Origin: Cognatiluteimonas lumbrici
Lineage (GTDB): Bacteria > Pseudomonadota > Gammaproteobacteria > Xanthomonadales > Xanthomonadaceae
Assembly: GCF_006476065.1 (NCBI RefSeq)
Contig: NZ_ML636798.1
Span: 1,872,207-1,936,206, forward strand
Reading direction: 5' to 3'
DNA length: 64,000 nt
The position numbers were made by a program, and so were the translations under genes. Position 1 is the first letter of the stretch. The number at the start of each line of letters is the position of its first letter. Of this stretch, positions 9,346 through 18,348 are shown piece by piece. The notes under the pieces were generated by a model that saw only the letters and a program-made list of their open reading frames with translations, was not told the DNA's origin and did no database searches.

Positions 9346-9806
9346 CCGGCGTCGTACGGCGTGCCGTCGCGGTGGCGGTAGCCGCGGTCGCCCGCGTCCA
9401 GCCTGAGGTCGATGCCGGGATAGTCCACGGCGTCGTTGTCCGGGCGCCGGCTGCCGACTTCCAGCAGCACCACCCCGGCCTCACTGCGGTTCTGCAGGTG
9501 GTGGCCGTTTGCTTCGCCCGCGGGGAAGCCCGCGCAGTCGCCGGCACGCAGCGTCTCCTCGCCGTCGTCGGTCACCAGCACCACCTCGCCCTCGAGCACG
9601 TAGACGAACTCGTCCTCGGCCGAGTGCCAGTGGCGCTGGCTCGACCAGGCCCCCGGCGGCAGCCGCAGCAGGTTGACGCCGAACTGGGCGAGCCCGGCGG
9701 CATCGCCGAGACGCTGCCGCAGGCGCTCGCGGCACGCGGCGTCGAAGGGCGCTGGATAACCGCTGCCGCGGTGCACCGGGAGCGAGGCGACGTCGATCTT
9801 CTTCAA
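9342..9806 (-). CDS. Single-domain cupin protein
   Basis: 154 residues from a TTG start; GAGGAG stands about 7 bases upstream and no ATG is available in a sensible place, so TTG is preferred. The cupin motif 1 is 'HWHSAEDEFVYVLEG' (H59, H61, E66) and motif 2 falls around 'GFPAGEANGHHL' with H102, giving a 3-His/1-Glu metal site. Such proteins include sugar isomerases, dioxygenases and many uncharacterised small enzymes; nothing here narrows the substrate. It follows the NRDE gene on the same strand by 17 bases and may be co-transcribed with it. Confidence 0.75.
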   Translation of the reverse strand: MKKIDVASLPVHRGSGYPAPFDAACRERLRQRLGDAAGLAQFGVNLLRLPPGAWSSQRHWHSAEDEFVYVLEGEVVLVTDDGEETLRAGDCAGFPAGEANGHHLQNRSEAGVVLLEVGSRRPDNDAVDYPGIDLRLDAGDRGYRHRDGTPYDAG

Positions 9807-9823
9807 GGGAAAACTCCTCGTCG

Positions 9824-10609
9824 TCAGGGGTCGCGCGGCAGCCACGCGTCGCTTTCGCCGAGCACCTCCGCATCGGGGCCGAAGCGGCGCTCGACGAAGC
9901 GGATGCCGCCGTGCTGCACCAGCACCACCGTGCTGCAGCGCGTGCCGTAGGTCGGATCGCGCACGAACGGCGGCGACAGCCGGCGTTCCAGTTCCAGTCC
10001 GATGCCGGTGTCCGGCAGCGCGGCGTCCGGCGCCGGCGTGCGGTCGGCCAGCGAGTCGAGCAGCGGCGACACGTCGGCTTCGCGCGCGTCCGCGGGCGGG
10101 CCGCGCTCGAGCCACGCGGACAGCGCGCGGCTGGACAGGTTGCTCTTCGGCCATGGCGCATCGAAGGCGCCGTTGGACACCGCGTGCAGTCCAGGCGCTA
10201 CCGGTTGCCGTTCGAACCGTGGATGGTTGCTGGCGAACGCCAACGCATTTCCGTCCCACAGCAGCAGGTTGAACGGACCATGCTCGCCGGCCACCGGCGC
10301 GAGCGCATCGAGCCACGCATCGGCATCGCTTTCGTTCACCGCGAAGCCGCGCACGAGTTCGCCGCGCGAGCGCGGGAATGTCGCGTCGAGCGGACGCACG
10401 CGCACGTTGGTGACCGCCGCGAGCCGTCCGCGGCGCGAGGCCAGCAGCCAGCTTCCGCCCTGCAACAGGTCGCGCCCGCCGTACACCTGCGGGTGCTCCG
10501 GATCCGGCCCGGCCGGCGCGGCCGGGCGCGCGTGCAGCTCGTCGCGGTTGGCGATCAGCACCAGCGGGTAGGCCGGGTGCCGCCCGCTGGCGAGGGCGAT
10601 CAGGCACAT
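9824..10609 (-). CDS. NRDE/TANGO2 family protein
   Basis: 261 residues. The family name motif is present as 'ANRDELHARP' (N21-E24), and the protein begins 'MCLIAL', placing a Cys at position 2 as in other TANGO2-type proteins. Later blocks 'GGRDLLQGGSWL' and 'TYGTRCSTVVLV' are also conserved in the family. The molecular function is unsettled; roles in heme handling and lipid metabolism have been reported for relatives. The ATG at 10609 is chosen because homologs start with MC; the upstream extension of the frame is not conserved-looking. A -10 hexamer ends 6 bases before the start. Confidence 0.85.
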   Translation of the reverse strand: MCLIALASGRHPAYPLVLIANRDELHARPAAPAGPDPEHPQVYGGRDLLQGGSWLLASRRGRLAAVTNVRVRPLDATFPRSRGELVRGFAVNESDADAWLDALAPVAGEHGPFNLLLWDGNALAFASNHPRFERQPVAPGLHAVSNGAFDAPWPKSNLSSRALSAWLERGPPADAREADVSPLLDSLADRTPAPDAALPDTGIGLELERRLSPPFVRDPTYGTRCSTVVLVQHGGIRFVERRFGPDAEVLGESDAWLPRDP

Positions 10610-10615
10610 GCCGCC

Positions 10616-10621
10616 ATCATA
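10616..10621 (-). promoter_or_regulatory. -10 hexamer of the NRDE gene, leaderless configuration
   Basis: Read on the reverse strand this is TATGAT, 6 bases before the ATG. That places +1 at the start codon. No Shine-Dalgarno is seen. Confidence 0.4.
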
Positions 10622-10671
10622 GACGTGGCCGTTGGGTAGGATGGTGCATCGCCCGGTTGCAGGAGGCAGGC

Positions 10672-11217
10672 ATGGTCCGTCCCGTCGTCGCCACGGCGCT
10701 GTTGGTCGCGCTCGCGGCCTGTTCCCAGGTACCGGCACCCACGTCGCAGGGGGCCACGGCCGAAGCCCCGGCAGCGGCCCTGCAACTGCCGAACCTCGGG
10801 CACCCGCGGCCAGGCATCCACACGGCCGGCGATGTCGGCCCGGACGACGTGCCGGCGATCGCTGCGGCCGGCATCCGCCATGTGATCGACCTGCGCCCCG
10901 ACGGCGAGACGCCCGGTTTCGACGAAGCCGGAGCCATGCGCGCCGCCGGCATCCGCTACGACAACCTGCCCATCGCCGGCGCGGATGACCTGGGCCGCGA
11001 GCGCGTGGCCGCCTTCGACCGCCTGCTCGCCGAGGCCGATGGTCCCCTGCTGGTGCACTGCGCCAGCAGCAACCGCGTCGGCGCGATGGCAGCGCTGCGC
11101 GCCGCCTGGATCGAGGGCAAGCCGGTCGAGGAGGCGATTTCCGAAGGCCGCGCGTGGGGCTTGCGCTCGCTCGAGGGCGCGGTGCGCGAGCGGCTGGCGG
11201 CGATGCCCGACCAATAG
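10672..11217 (+). CDS. Lipoprotein with BLH/DUF442-type phosphatase-like domain
   Basis: 181 residues. The ATG follows a perfect AGGAGG. A short signal peptide ends in lipobox 'LAAC' with C17, so the protein is membrane-anchored. The domain carries the P-loop 'HCASSNRVGA' with C130 and R135, a CX4R arrangement like the small tyrosine-phosphatase-related family found with beta-lactamase-like hydrolases (TIGR01244/DUF442), preceded by 'HVIDLRPDGE', the usual strand before the loop. Substrate unknown. The envelope location is unusual for a phosphatase-like fold and suggests an extracytoplasmic substrate. The downstream gltS start lies 62 bases away. Confidence 0.65.
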   Translation: MVRPVVATALLVALAACSQVPAPTSQGATAEAPAAALQLPNLGHPRPGIHTAGDVGPDDVPAIAAAGIRHVIDLRPDGETPGFDEAGAMRAAGIRYDNLPIAGADDLGRERVAAFDRLLAEADGPLLVHCASSNRVGAMAALRAAWIEGKPVEEAISEGRAWGLRSLEGAVRERLAAMPDQ

Positions 11218-11279
11218 CGGTTGCGCGGATCGCGCGGGGCCGGCATCGTGGCCGGCCGCACGCCCGAGGGGACTCCGCC

Positions 11280-12473
11280 TTGCTGCAGCTCGATGCCGTC
11301 CAGACGCTGGCGGTCGCCGGCCTCGCCCTGTTTCTCGGCTACGGCCTGTGCCGCGCCATCCCCCTCCTCGGGCGCTACAACCTGCCGCCGCCGGTGATCG
11401 GCGGCCTGGTGTTCGCGCTGGTGGCGTGGTTCGCGCACTCGCGCGAAACGACGCTGTGGACGATGGACACGGCGCTGCAGACGCCGCTGATGATCGCGTT
11501 CTTCACCACGATCGGCTTCAACGCCAGCCTGAAGCTGCTGAAGATCAGCGGCGGCCAGGTGATCGTGTTCCTCGCGCTGGCCTCGGTGTTCGCGGTGGTG
11601 CAGAACCTGGTGGGCATGGCGGTGGCGGTCGGCTTCGACCTGCCGCCGCTGTTCGGCGTGCTCGCCGGCTCGACCACGCTGACCGGCGGCCCGGCCACCG
11701 GCCTTGCGTTCGCGCCGCTGTTCGAAGAAGCCGGCATCCGCGGGGCCGAGTCGATCGCGGTGGCCTCGGCGATGGCCGGCATCGTCCTCGGCGGCCTGGT
11801 CGGTGGACCGATCATCACGGTGCTGGTGCGGCGCTTCCGGCTGGTCGCGAGCGACCCGCGGGACCACGACGCGCCGACGGAAGGCGCCAGCGGCCACCTG
11901 CAGACCGAGGCGCAGCGCGAGTACAGCGCGCTGAAGAGCATCGTCGTGATCCTGGTGGCGATGTGGATCGGCGCCGGCGTCAGCGGCTGGATCTCGGCCA
12001 CGGGCGTGACGCTGCCGGCCTACGTCGGCGCGATGCTGGTCGGCGCGGTCATCCGCAACCTCGACGACGCCACCGGCTGGATCAAGCTGTCGGTGCCGAC
12101 GATCGAACTGGTCGGCAACGTCTGCCTGGCGCTGTTCCTGTCGGTGGCGCTGATGAACCTGCGGCTGTGGGAACTGGCCGGACTGGCGATGCCGCTGCTG
12201 GTGAACCTGGGCCTGCAGGTGGCGATCGTCGCCGCGTTCTGCCTGGTGGTGTTCCGGGTGATGGGGCGCGACTACGACGCCGCGGTGATGGGCGGCGGAT
12301 TCATCGGCTTCATGCTCGGCACCACCGCCAACGCGATGGCGGTGATGCGCACCCTGGTCGAGCGCTACGGCGCCGCGCCGCGCGCATTCCTGGTGGCACC
12401 GCTGGTGGGCGCCTTCTTCATCGACTTCACGAACGCGCTGATCATCACCTTCTTCATCAACGCGTTCGCCTGA
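11280..12473 (+). CDS. gltS: Sodium/glutamate symporter GltS
   Basis: 397 residues from a TTG start preceded by GAGGGG; no ATG fits and the predicted N-terminus 'MLQLDAVQTLAVAGLALFLG' matches GltS proteins. This inner-membrane secondary transporter imports glutamate with Na+. It has two inverted five-helix halves, with family motifs 'NLPPPVIGGL' near residue 36, 'TTIGFNASL' near 78, 'GGPATG' in the first re-entrant loop and 'GFMLGTTANAMA' near the end. Length is close to the E. coli protein (401). The stop is 4 bases from the stop of the convergent reductase gene. Confidence 0.9.
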   Translation: MLQLDAVQTLAVAGLALFLGYGLCRAIPLLGRYNLPPPVIGGLVFALVAWFAHSRETTLWTMDTALQTPLMIAFFTTIGFNASLKLLKISGGQVIVFLALASVFAVVQNLVGMAVAVGFDLPPLFGVLAGSTTLTGGPATGLAFAPLFEEAGIRGAESIAVASAMAGIVLGGLVGGPIITVLVRRFRLVASDPRDHDAPTEGASGHLQTEAQREYSALKSIVVILVAMWIGAGVSGWISATGVTLPAYVGAMLVGAVIRNLDDATGWIKLSVPTIELVGNVCLALFLSVALMNLRLWELAGLAMPLLVNLGLQVAIVAAFCLVVFRVMGRDYDAAVMGGGFIGFMLGTTANAMAVMRTLVERYGAAPRAFLVAPLVGAFFIDFTNALIITFFINAFA

Positions 12474-12477
12474 GGCC

Positions 12478-13050
12478 TCAGGCGTCGCGCGGCAGCACCG
12501 TCAGCACCCGCGCGACGAACTCGTGGAACTCGTCGAGGTAGTTGCGCAGGAACTTCGCCGTCGATTCGTCCGCGATTTCCCCGGCATCGTTGATCATGCC
12601 GTCCTTGAACTGGATGTAGGCCTCCGGCGCGTTCATCTGCGGCGAGTTGAGGAAGCCGAGGATGCTGCGCAGGTGCTGCTGGCCGACCGCGGTGCCGATC
12701 GCGCCGGGCGAGGTACCGATCACGCCCGAGGGGATGTGCGCGAACGAGTTCTTGCCCCAGGGACGGCTGGCCCAGTCGATGGCGTTCTTGAGGCCGCCGG
12801 GGATCGAGCGGTTGTACTCCGGGGTCACGATCAGGATCGCGTCGGAGCTCTCGATGTCCTTCTTGAAGCGGCGCCCGGCCTCGGGATAGTCGGCGTCGTA
12901 GTCGTAGCTGTAGATCGGCAGGTCGTCGAACCGGATCTCGCGGAACTTGAGCTGCTCCGGCGCGAGCTTGACCAGCGCCCCGGCAAGTTTCCGGTTGATC
13001 GACTCCTTGGCCATGCTGCCGACCAGATAACCGACGTTGTAGGTCTTCAT
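12478..13050 (-). CDS. NAD(P)H-dependent FMN reductase (ChrR/YieF-like)
   Basis: 190 residues with a flavodoxin-like fold. The phosphate-binding turn is 'VGSMAKESINR' near the N-terminus, and 'TPEYNRSIPGGLKNAIDW' is the isoalloxazine-binding loop typical of quinone and chromate reductases. Such enzymes reduce quinones by two electrons and limit superoxide formation. The ATG at 13050 has GAGGAG upstream; another ATG 15 bases earlier lies inside the catalase 3' end. It starts 11 bases after the catalase stop, so the two form an oxidative-stress operon. Confidence 0.85.
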   Translation of the reverse strand: MKTYNVGYLVGSMAKESINRKLAGALVKLAPEQLKFREIRFDDLPIYSYDYDADYPEAGRRFKKDIESSDAILIVTPEYNRSIPGGLKNAIDWASRPWGKNSFAHIPSGVIGTSPGAIGTAVGQQHLRSILGFLNSPQMNAPEAYIQFKDGMINDAGEIADESTAKFLRNYLDEFHEFVARVLTVLPRDA

Positions 13051-13061
13051 CGTCGTGCTCC

Positions 13062-14552
13062 TCATGCTTCGCCCATGCCCGCGGCGGGTTCCTCGGCGCC
13101 TCCTCGGCGCACGCGCTCCTCGATCCGCTGGCCGACATCGGGATCGATGTTCTTCCAGTACTCGAAGGCGCGCTCCAGCACGGGGCTGCGCACGCCACCG
13201 AGCAGGCTGCCGGCAACCTGTTCGACCAGCGCCTCGCGCTCCGCGTCCGTGAAGACACGGCGCACCAGGGTTCCGGCCTGGCCGAAGTCGTCATCATCCG
13301 CACGCAGGGTGTAGGCGGCGCGAACCATCGGGCCGTCGGCCTCCCAGCCGTCCTCGACCGGGCCGGTGGCGTCCGCCCAGGGACGACCGCCGCTGTTGGT
13401 GGCGTGGACCGGGGCGGCGCCGCTGTGGTGGTAGGCCATCGGGCCGTCGAACATGTAGGTGTTCACCGGCACCTTCGGCTGGTTGACTGGTAGCTGGTGG
13501 AAGTTCGCGCCGATCCGGTTGCGCTGGGCGTCGGCATAGGCGAACGAGCGCGCCAGCAGCATCTTGTCCGGCGACAGCCCGATGCCCGGCACCGTGTTGC
13601 CCGGCGAGAACGCCGCCTGCTCGACCTGGGCGAAGAAGTTCTCCGGGTTGCGGTTGAGCGTCAGCGTGCCGACCGGGATCAGCGGGTAGTCGGCGTGCGG
13701 CCACACCTTGGTCAGGTCGAAGGGGTTGAAGCGGTAGGTCTTCGCGTCCGCGTACGGCATCACCTGCACCGACAGCTTCCACTTCGGGAATTCGCCGCGC
13801 GCGATCGCCCCGAACAGGTCGCGGCGGTGGAAGTCGGCATCCAGCCCGGCCATCTCCACCGCGCCGGCGTTGTCCAGGAATTCCATGCCCTGCTCGGTGT
13901 GGAAGTGGTACTTGACCCAGGACTTCTCGCCAGCGGCGTTGATCCACAGGTAGGTGTGCGAGCCGTAGCCGTTCATGTGCCGCCAGGTGCGCGGCAGCCC
14001 GCGCGGGCCCATCAGGTAGGCGACCTGGTGCGCGGTCTCCGGATTGCTGGTCCAGAAGTCCCACTGCATGTGGTTGTCGCGCAGGCCGGAGTCGGGCAGG
14101 CGCTTCTGGCTGCGAATGAAGTGCGGGAACTTCATCGGGTCGCGCACGAAGAAGACCGGGGTGTTGTTGCCGACCAGGTCGTAGTTGCCTTCGGCGGTGT
14201 AGAACTTGATCGAGAAGCCACGCACGTCGCGCCAGGTGTCGGGGCTGCCCTGCTCGCCGGCGACGGTGGAGAAGCGCAGCAGCAGGTCGGTCCTGGCACC
14301 CGGCTGGAACAGCGAGGCCTTGGTGTACTTCGACACGTCGCCGGTGGTCTCGAACACGCCGAACGCGCCGGAGCCCTTGGCGTGCGGCTGGCGCTCGATC
14401 ACCTTCTCGCGGTTGAAGTGCGCGAGCTGCTCGACGAGGTGCACGTCGTGCAGGAGGATCGGGCCGTCGGGGCCCATGGTCAGGGAGTTGCGGTCGCTCG
14501 GCGCCGGGGCGCCCGCGCCCGTGGTGGAGGCGGCCTTGGGGTCGATTTTCAT
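13062..14552 (-). CDS. katA: Monofunctional heme catalase (small-subunit KatA type)
   Basis: 496 residues, typical of clade 3 small-subunit catalases, which dismutate hydrogen peroxide in the cytoplasm. The distal His is H57 in '[12 protein letters not shown]', the distal Asn is N130 in '[10 protein letters not shown]', and the proximal heme ligand is Y340 in '[14 protein letters not shown]' with R336. '[12 protein letters not shown]' and 'MNGYGSHTY' are further conserved blocks. The start is the ATG at 14552; the frame extends to 14642 but that part is not catalase-like. The gene heads a two-gene unit with the FMN reductase and is divergent from the DedA-rhodanese gene. I saw no clear OxyR site in the 130-base divergent region. 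Confidence 0.93.
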   Translation of the reverse strand: MKIDPKAASTTGAGAPAPSDRNSLTMGPDGPILLHDVHLVEQLAHFNREKVIERQPHAKGSGAFGVFETTGDVSKYTKASLFQPGARTDLLLRFSTVAGEQGSPDTWRDVRGFSIKFYTAEGNYDLVGNNTPVFFVRDPMKFPHFIRSQKRLPDSGLRDNHMQWDFWTSNPETAHQVAYLMGPRGLPRTWRHMNGYGSHTYLWINAAGEKSWVKYHFHTEQGMEFLDNAGAVEMAGLDADFHRRDLFGAIARGEFPKWKLSVQVMPYADAKTYRFNPFDLTKVWPHADYPLIPVGTLTLNRNPENFFAQVEQAAFSPGNTVPGIGLSPDKMLLARSFAYADAQRNRIGANFHQLPVNQPKVPVNTYMFDGPMAYHHSGAAPVHATNSGGRPWADATGPVEDGWEADGPMVRAAYTLRADDDDFGQAGTLVRRVFTDAEREALVEQVAGSLLGGVRSPVLERAFEYWKNIDPDVGQRIEERVRRGGAEEPAAGMGEA

Positions 14553-14670
14553 TGCTTTTCTCTCTTTTCGGTCGTCCCGCCCAGTCTGCGCTTCTCGCGC
14601 TCGTGCAGGACTCACGCCAGGGAGACGCTCTGATCCATGCATGGAACCGTGTCCCGGAACGCGCTGTCGC

Positions 14671-14676
14671 TAGAAT
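14671..14676 (+). promoter_or_regulatory. -10 hexamer of the DedA-rhodanese gene
   Basis: TAGAAT ends 8 bases before the ATG at 14685. The mRNA leader would be at most a base or two. Confidence 0.4.
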
Positions 14677-14684
14677 CCGCGGCC

Positions 14685-15611
14685 ATGGACGTCCTGCTGC
14701 CCCTGATCGCGGACTACGGCCTCTGGTTCGTGTTCCTGGCGGTGCTGCTCGACCAGGGCGGGATTCCGGTGCCGGCGTGGCCGCCGATCGTGCTCGCCAG
14801 CGCGGTGGCGGTGGAGCAGGGGCAGCCCGCCTGGCCGATCGTCGTGGTGGCGATGGTGGCGGCCGTGCTTGCCGATTTGCTGTGGTACGCCGGCGGGCGC
14901 CGCTTCGGTATGCGACTGATCGGGATGATGTGCAGGCTTTCCCTGTCCCCGGACTCGTGCGTCAGCACCACGCGCGGGATCTATGCGCGCTGGGGGCCGC
15001 CGGCGCTGATCGTCGCCAAATTCGTTCCTGGTTTCGCGGCGGTCGCGACCACCCTGGCCGGACATACGCGCACTCCGATCGCGCGATTCGCCCTGTTCGA
15101 CGGCATCGGCGCGGCGCTCTGGGCAGGGTTCGCGGTCGCGCTCGGCGTGCTGTTCCACGAGGCGGTGGGCGAGGTGCTGCTGACGATCGAGGCCATGGGC
15201 CGCGCAGGTGGATGGCTGGTGCTGGTCGCGCTGGCTGCCTTCATCGGCTGGAAATGGTGGAAGCGCAGGCGCTTCATGCGCCTGGTCGGCATGGCCAGGA
15301 TCACGCCGGCGGAACTCCATGGGCTGTTCCAGTCCGGGCAACGACCGCTGGTGGTGGACGTGCGTCCGGCGGCGATGCGGGAAGCGTCGGGCTGGATCCC
15401 CGGGGCGATCCTGGCGGACCGGATCGCGGAGCTCGCCCCGGGGGAGCAACAGGAAGTCGTCGTCTACTGCGACTGCCCCAACGAAGCTTCCGCCGCGCTG
15501 GTCGCGCGGCAACTGAAGGCGCACGGATTCCGGCGGGTGCGTCCGCTGGCGGGCGGCTTCGAGGCCTGGCACGCGGATGGCCGGCCGGTCGCCGGGGGTG
15601 CGCCCCGCTGA
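14685..15611 (+). CDS. DedA-family membrane protein fused to a rhodanese domain
   Basis: 308 residues. Residues 1-190 are a DedA (VTT/SNARE-associated) domain with four to five membrane segments, including 'KFVPGFAAVATTLAG', the conserved proton-linked Arg/Phe-Pro-Gly region (here Lys-Phe-Val-Pro-Gly). A basic 'WWKRRRF' stretch at 190-197 marks the exit to the cytoplasm. Residues about 205-305 are a rhodanese domain with 'VVDVRP' and the loop 'YCDCPNEAS' (C262, C264). DedA proteins of this fold flip polyprenyl phosphates or phospholipids. The sulfur-transfer role of the fused domain is unknown, though this fusion is recurrent in proteobacteria. The 17-residue upstream extension is not used. 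Confidence 0.82.
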   Translation: MDVLLPLIADYGLWFVFLAVLLDQGGIPVPAWPPIVLASAVAVEQGQPAWPIVVVAMVAAVLADLLWYAGGRRFGMRLIGMMCRLSLSPDSCVSTTRGIYARWGPPALIVAKFVPGFAAVATTLAGHTRTPIARFALFDGIGAALWAGFAVALGVLFHEAVGEVLLTIEAMGRAGGWLVLVALAAFIGWKWWKRRRFMRLVGMARITPAELHGLFQSGQRPLVVDVRPAAMREASGWIPGAILADRIAELAPGEQQEVVVYCDCPNEASAALVARQLKAHGFRRVRPLAGGFEAWHADGRPVAGGAPR

Positions 15612-15644
15612 TCCCAGCAGTCGCGCCGACGGCCCCGCGTGGCG

Positions 15645-15650
15645 CATAAT
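15645..15650 (+). promoter_or_regulatory. -10 hexamer of the DUF2946/TonB receptor operon
   Basis: CATAAT lies 8 bases before the first possible ATG. It abuts the Fur-like site, so bound Fur would cover the transcription start. Confidence 0.4.
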
Positions 15651-15654
15651 AGAC

Positions 15655-15673
15655 AGTAATGGTTCTCATTCGC
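15655..15673 (+). promoter_or_regulatory. Fur-box-like operator
   Basis: The 19-mer centred on AATGGTTCTCATT matches 12 of 19 positions of the classical Fur consensus, including both outer AAT/ATT hexamer cores. It overlaps the first possible ATG and the expected +1. This suggests iron repression of the DUF2946 gene and the downstream TonB receptor. Confidence 0.55.
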
Positions 15674-16132
15674 GCCACGGGCAGGTGGACCGGCTTCGCA
15701 CGGGCGATGGCCGCGCTGGCGCTGTTCGCGGTGCTGGCGCTGGTGCTGTTGCCGACCAGCGGGCGCCTGGCCGGGCAGGTCCCCGGCGGTCCGGCCCCTT
15801 CGGTTTCGGCGGCCGGGGAGATGGCCGGGCACGCGCACGACCACGGCCATGGGCATGACGCTGGCCACGAAGCTGCGCACGGCCACGCCGCCGGGTCGCC
15901 GGACGCGGGCGGGCCGGGCGAGGCGCCGGATTCGCCACGACCCGCCCCGCACGAGGGGCATGCCGACTGTGCCTACTGCCCGCTGCTCGCGTCGGTGCTG
16001 CCGGTCGCCGTCCTTCCCTTGCCGCCGGCCACCGGGCGGGAGCACGACCGCTGGTATCCGCCGTTGCGCACCGCGCGGCTGGGCTACCTGCACCCCTGCG
16101 GGCTCGGCTCCCGCGGGCCGCCCCTCTCCTGA
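15659..16132 (+). CDS. His-rich DUF2946-like protein, probably metal-related
   Basis: 157 residues from the first ATG, which lies inside the Fur-like site; an ATG at 15707 ('MAALALFAVLAL') would put the start just before the signal segment and is a good alternative. After one hydrophobic segment comes a metal-ligand-rich stretch at about residues 56-78 (His alternating with Ala, Gly and Asp) and then 'HADCAYCPLL', the CxxC motif of the DUF2946 family. DUF2946 genes commonly sit beside TonB receptors and copper or iron uptake loci, as here (57 bases before the receptor). Function is not established; periplasmic metal binding is inferred. Confidence 0.65.
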   Translation: MVLIRATGRWTGFARAMAALALFAVLALVLLPTSGRLAGQVPGGPAPSVSAAGEMAGHAHDHGHGHDAGHEAAHGHAAGSPDAGGPGEAPDSPRPAPHEGHADCAYCPLLASVLPVAVLPLPPATGREHDRWYPPLRTARLGYLHPCGLGSRGPPLS

Positions 16133-16188
16133 CACCGAAGGCGTTCGAACGCGCGCCAAGCGCGACCTTTCGTGTTCAGGAGATCCAG

Positions 16189-18348
16189 ATGTCCAGCCTT
16201 TTCCGCGCGGCGCTGCGTGCGTCGTGCCTGTCCGCGGCCGTCGTGGCCGTGCTGTGTTTTCCCCTGCCCGCCGTTGCGGACGCCCCCGCCGAGGCGGAGG
16301 CCGATGCCGACCCCGCGGCGGACCCCCAGATGACCACGCTCGAGGCGGTGCGGGTGAGCGGTACGCGCGACCCGAACGAGGCCGAGCGCGCGCTCGTCCC
16401 GGGCGGCGTCAGCCTGCTCGACGGCGAAGCCTTCTACCAGCGGCCCGTCAACAACATGTCGGACGCCCTGCGCTACGTGCCGGGGCTGTGGACGGAGAGC
16501 GGCACCGGCGGCGACGCGGTGTACTTCTCGAGCCGCGGTTCAAACCTCGACGCGACCGGCTACGACGGCAACGGCATGAAGCTGTTCCAGGACGGCCTGC
16601 CGGTGACCACCGCCGACGGCAACAACCACAACCGCGCGCTGGATCCGGCCGCGGCGCGGCACGTGGTCGTCGCGCGCGGCGCCAACGCGCTGACCTACGG
16701 CGCCAGCACCCTTGGCGGCGCGGTCGACTTCACCTCGCCGACCGCGCGCAACAGCCCCGGCAGCCAGGCGTTCCTGGCCGCGGGCAGCCATGGCCTGCGC
16801 AATGCGCGGGTGACGCTGGGCGGCGTATCGGGCGACTTCGACGGCATGGTGACGCTCGACGCGAAGGAGCGCGACGGCTACCGCGTGCACAGCCGGCAGG
16901 ACCGCGGCGCGCTGTACGCCAACGCGGGCTGGCAGCAGGGCGACGGCTTCGACCTGCGCGTGTTCGCCACCTGGATCGACAGCGACGAGGAACTCGCCGG
17001 CCCGCTCACGCGCGCGCAGTTCGACGCCGACCCGTACCAGGCGCAGCCGTCCGCGGTCTCCGGCAACTACCAGTTGAACGTGCGTACCACGAGGCTGGCG
17101 GCGAAGGGCACGTGGCACGCCGGTGACGGGCGCCGTTTCGAGTTCGGCGTGTCCCGCGACGACCAGCACCTCTACCACCCGATCGTGGACAAGGTGATGG
17201 TGGACTTCGACGGCCCGGGGCCGCAGCCGCCGACCGAGGTGTTCAGCCTGCTCAAGGACACCGACCAGCGCACGACGGCGGCCATGGCGCGCTACAACGC
17301 GCGCTTCGGCGACCACGACGTGCTGGCCGGCATCAACCTGGCCTGGACCCGCGAGTGGGGTGGGCAGTACCGCAACGACGGCGGTCGCCGCAACGGCCTG
17401 TCCACCCGCGTGGACAACCGTTCCGGCAGCGTCGAGCTGTTCGTCGTCGATCGCTGGAAGTTCGCGCCGGGCTGGACGCTGGTCTACGGCGGGCAGGGCG
17501 TCGCCACCAGCCGCGACGTCCGCAATACCGCGGTCGCCAGCGGCGAACTGCGCAACCCGAAGGCGGACTACGCGTCGTTCAACCCGCGACTGGGCGTGAT
17601 CCGCGCGCTGGGCAACGGCGCGGAGGCGTATGCCAGCCTCGGCAGGCTGTACGAGGCGCCGACCACGTTCGAACTGGAGGACGACGTCCGCGGCGACGGC
17701 TCCACGCTCGACGCGATGCACGGCAACGTGGTGGAGGCGGGCCTGCGCGGCACGATCGCCGGCGACGCGTCGCGGCCGCACTGGAAGTGGGACGTGTCCG
17801 CGTACTACGCGCGCGTCCACGACGAGATCCTCTCCGTCGACGATCCCGACGCGCCGGGCACCAGCCTGTCCTCGAACGTCGACCGCACCATCCATGCCGG
17901 GGTCGAGGTGCTCGCGGGCGCGATCCTGCCGCTGGGCGCGGGTGCGCACAGCATCGAGCCGCTGGTCAGCGCGAGCTGGAACGCCTTCTCCTTCGACGGC
18001 GACCCCGACTACGGCGACAACACCTTGCCCGGCGCGCCGCGCTACGTGGTCCGCGGCGAGGTGATGTACCGCCACGACAGCGGCTTCTACGCGGGGCCGA
18101 CGTTCGACCTGGTCGGCAGGCGCCATGCGGATTTCAGCAACACCTACGAGGTGGGCGCGCACCAGTTGCTGGGCCTGCGCGTCGGCGTCGAGCGCGAGCG
18201 CTGGTCGCTGTTCGGCGAGGTGCGCAACCTACGCGACGAGGCGTATGTCGGGCAGCTCGCGGTGCGCGACCGCGCGGGCGCGGGCGACGCGCTGCTGCAG
18301 GCGGGGGAAACGCGCTCGCTCTACGTCGGCATGCGGCTCAGGTTCTGA
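16189..18348 (+). CDS. TonB-dependent outer-membrane receptor (FecA-like)
   Basis: 719 residues. The signal peptide is followed by an acidic spacer and a TonB-box-like 'TTLEAVRVSG'. The plug domain holds 'MSDALRYVPGLWTES', 'SSRGSNLDATGYDGNGMKLFQDGLP' compressed into the usual plug order, and 'RGANALTYGASTLGGAVDF'. The remainder is a 22-strand barrel ending in Phe ('GMRLRF'). The plug pattern resembles ferric citrate or other siderophore receptors. AGGAG precedes the ATG. With the Fur-like site and DUF2946 gene upstream, a role in iron-chelate import is the best inference; the ligand is unknown. The 3' end overlaps the convergent ada-like gene by 11 bases. Confidence 0.87.
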   Translation: MSSLFRAALRASCLSAAVVAVLCFPLPAVADAPAEAEADADPAADPQMTTLEAVRVSGTRDPNEAERALVPGGVSLLDGEAFYQRPVNNMSDALRYVPGLWTESGTGGDAVYFSSRGSNLDATGYDGNGMKLFQDGLPVTTADGNNHNRALDPAAARHVVVARGANALTYGASTLGGAVDFTSPTARNSPGSQAFLAAGSHGLRNARVTLGGVSGDFDGMVTLDAKERDGYRVHSRQDRGALYANAGWQQGDGFDLRVFATWIDSDEELAGPLTRAQFDADPYQAQPSAVSGNYQLNVRTTRLAAKGTWHAGDGRRFEFGVSRDDQHLYHPIVDKVMVDFDGPGPQPPTEVFSLLKDTDQRTTAAMARYNARFGDHDVLAGINLAWTREWGGQYRNDGGRRNGLSTRVDNRSGSVELFVVDRWKFAPGWTLVYGGQGVATSRDVRNTAVASGELRNPKADYASFNPRLGVIRALGNGAEAYASLGRLYEAPTTFELEDDVRGDGSTLDAMHGNVVEAGLRGTIAGDASRPHWKWDVSAYYARVHDEILSVDDPDAPGTSLSSNVDRTIHAGVEVLAGAILPLGAGAHSIEPLVSASWNAFSFDGDPDYGDNTLPGAPRYVVRGEVMYRHDSGFYAGPTFDLVGRRHADFSNTYEVGAHQLLGLRVGVERERWSLFGEVRNLRDEAYVGQLAVRDRAGAGDALLQAGETRSLYVGMRLRF

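Noticed and set aside
14553-14684. OxyR or Fur operator between katA and the DedA gene
   Set aside because: No convincing palindrome or spaced ATAG pattern could be found.
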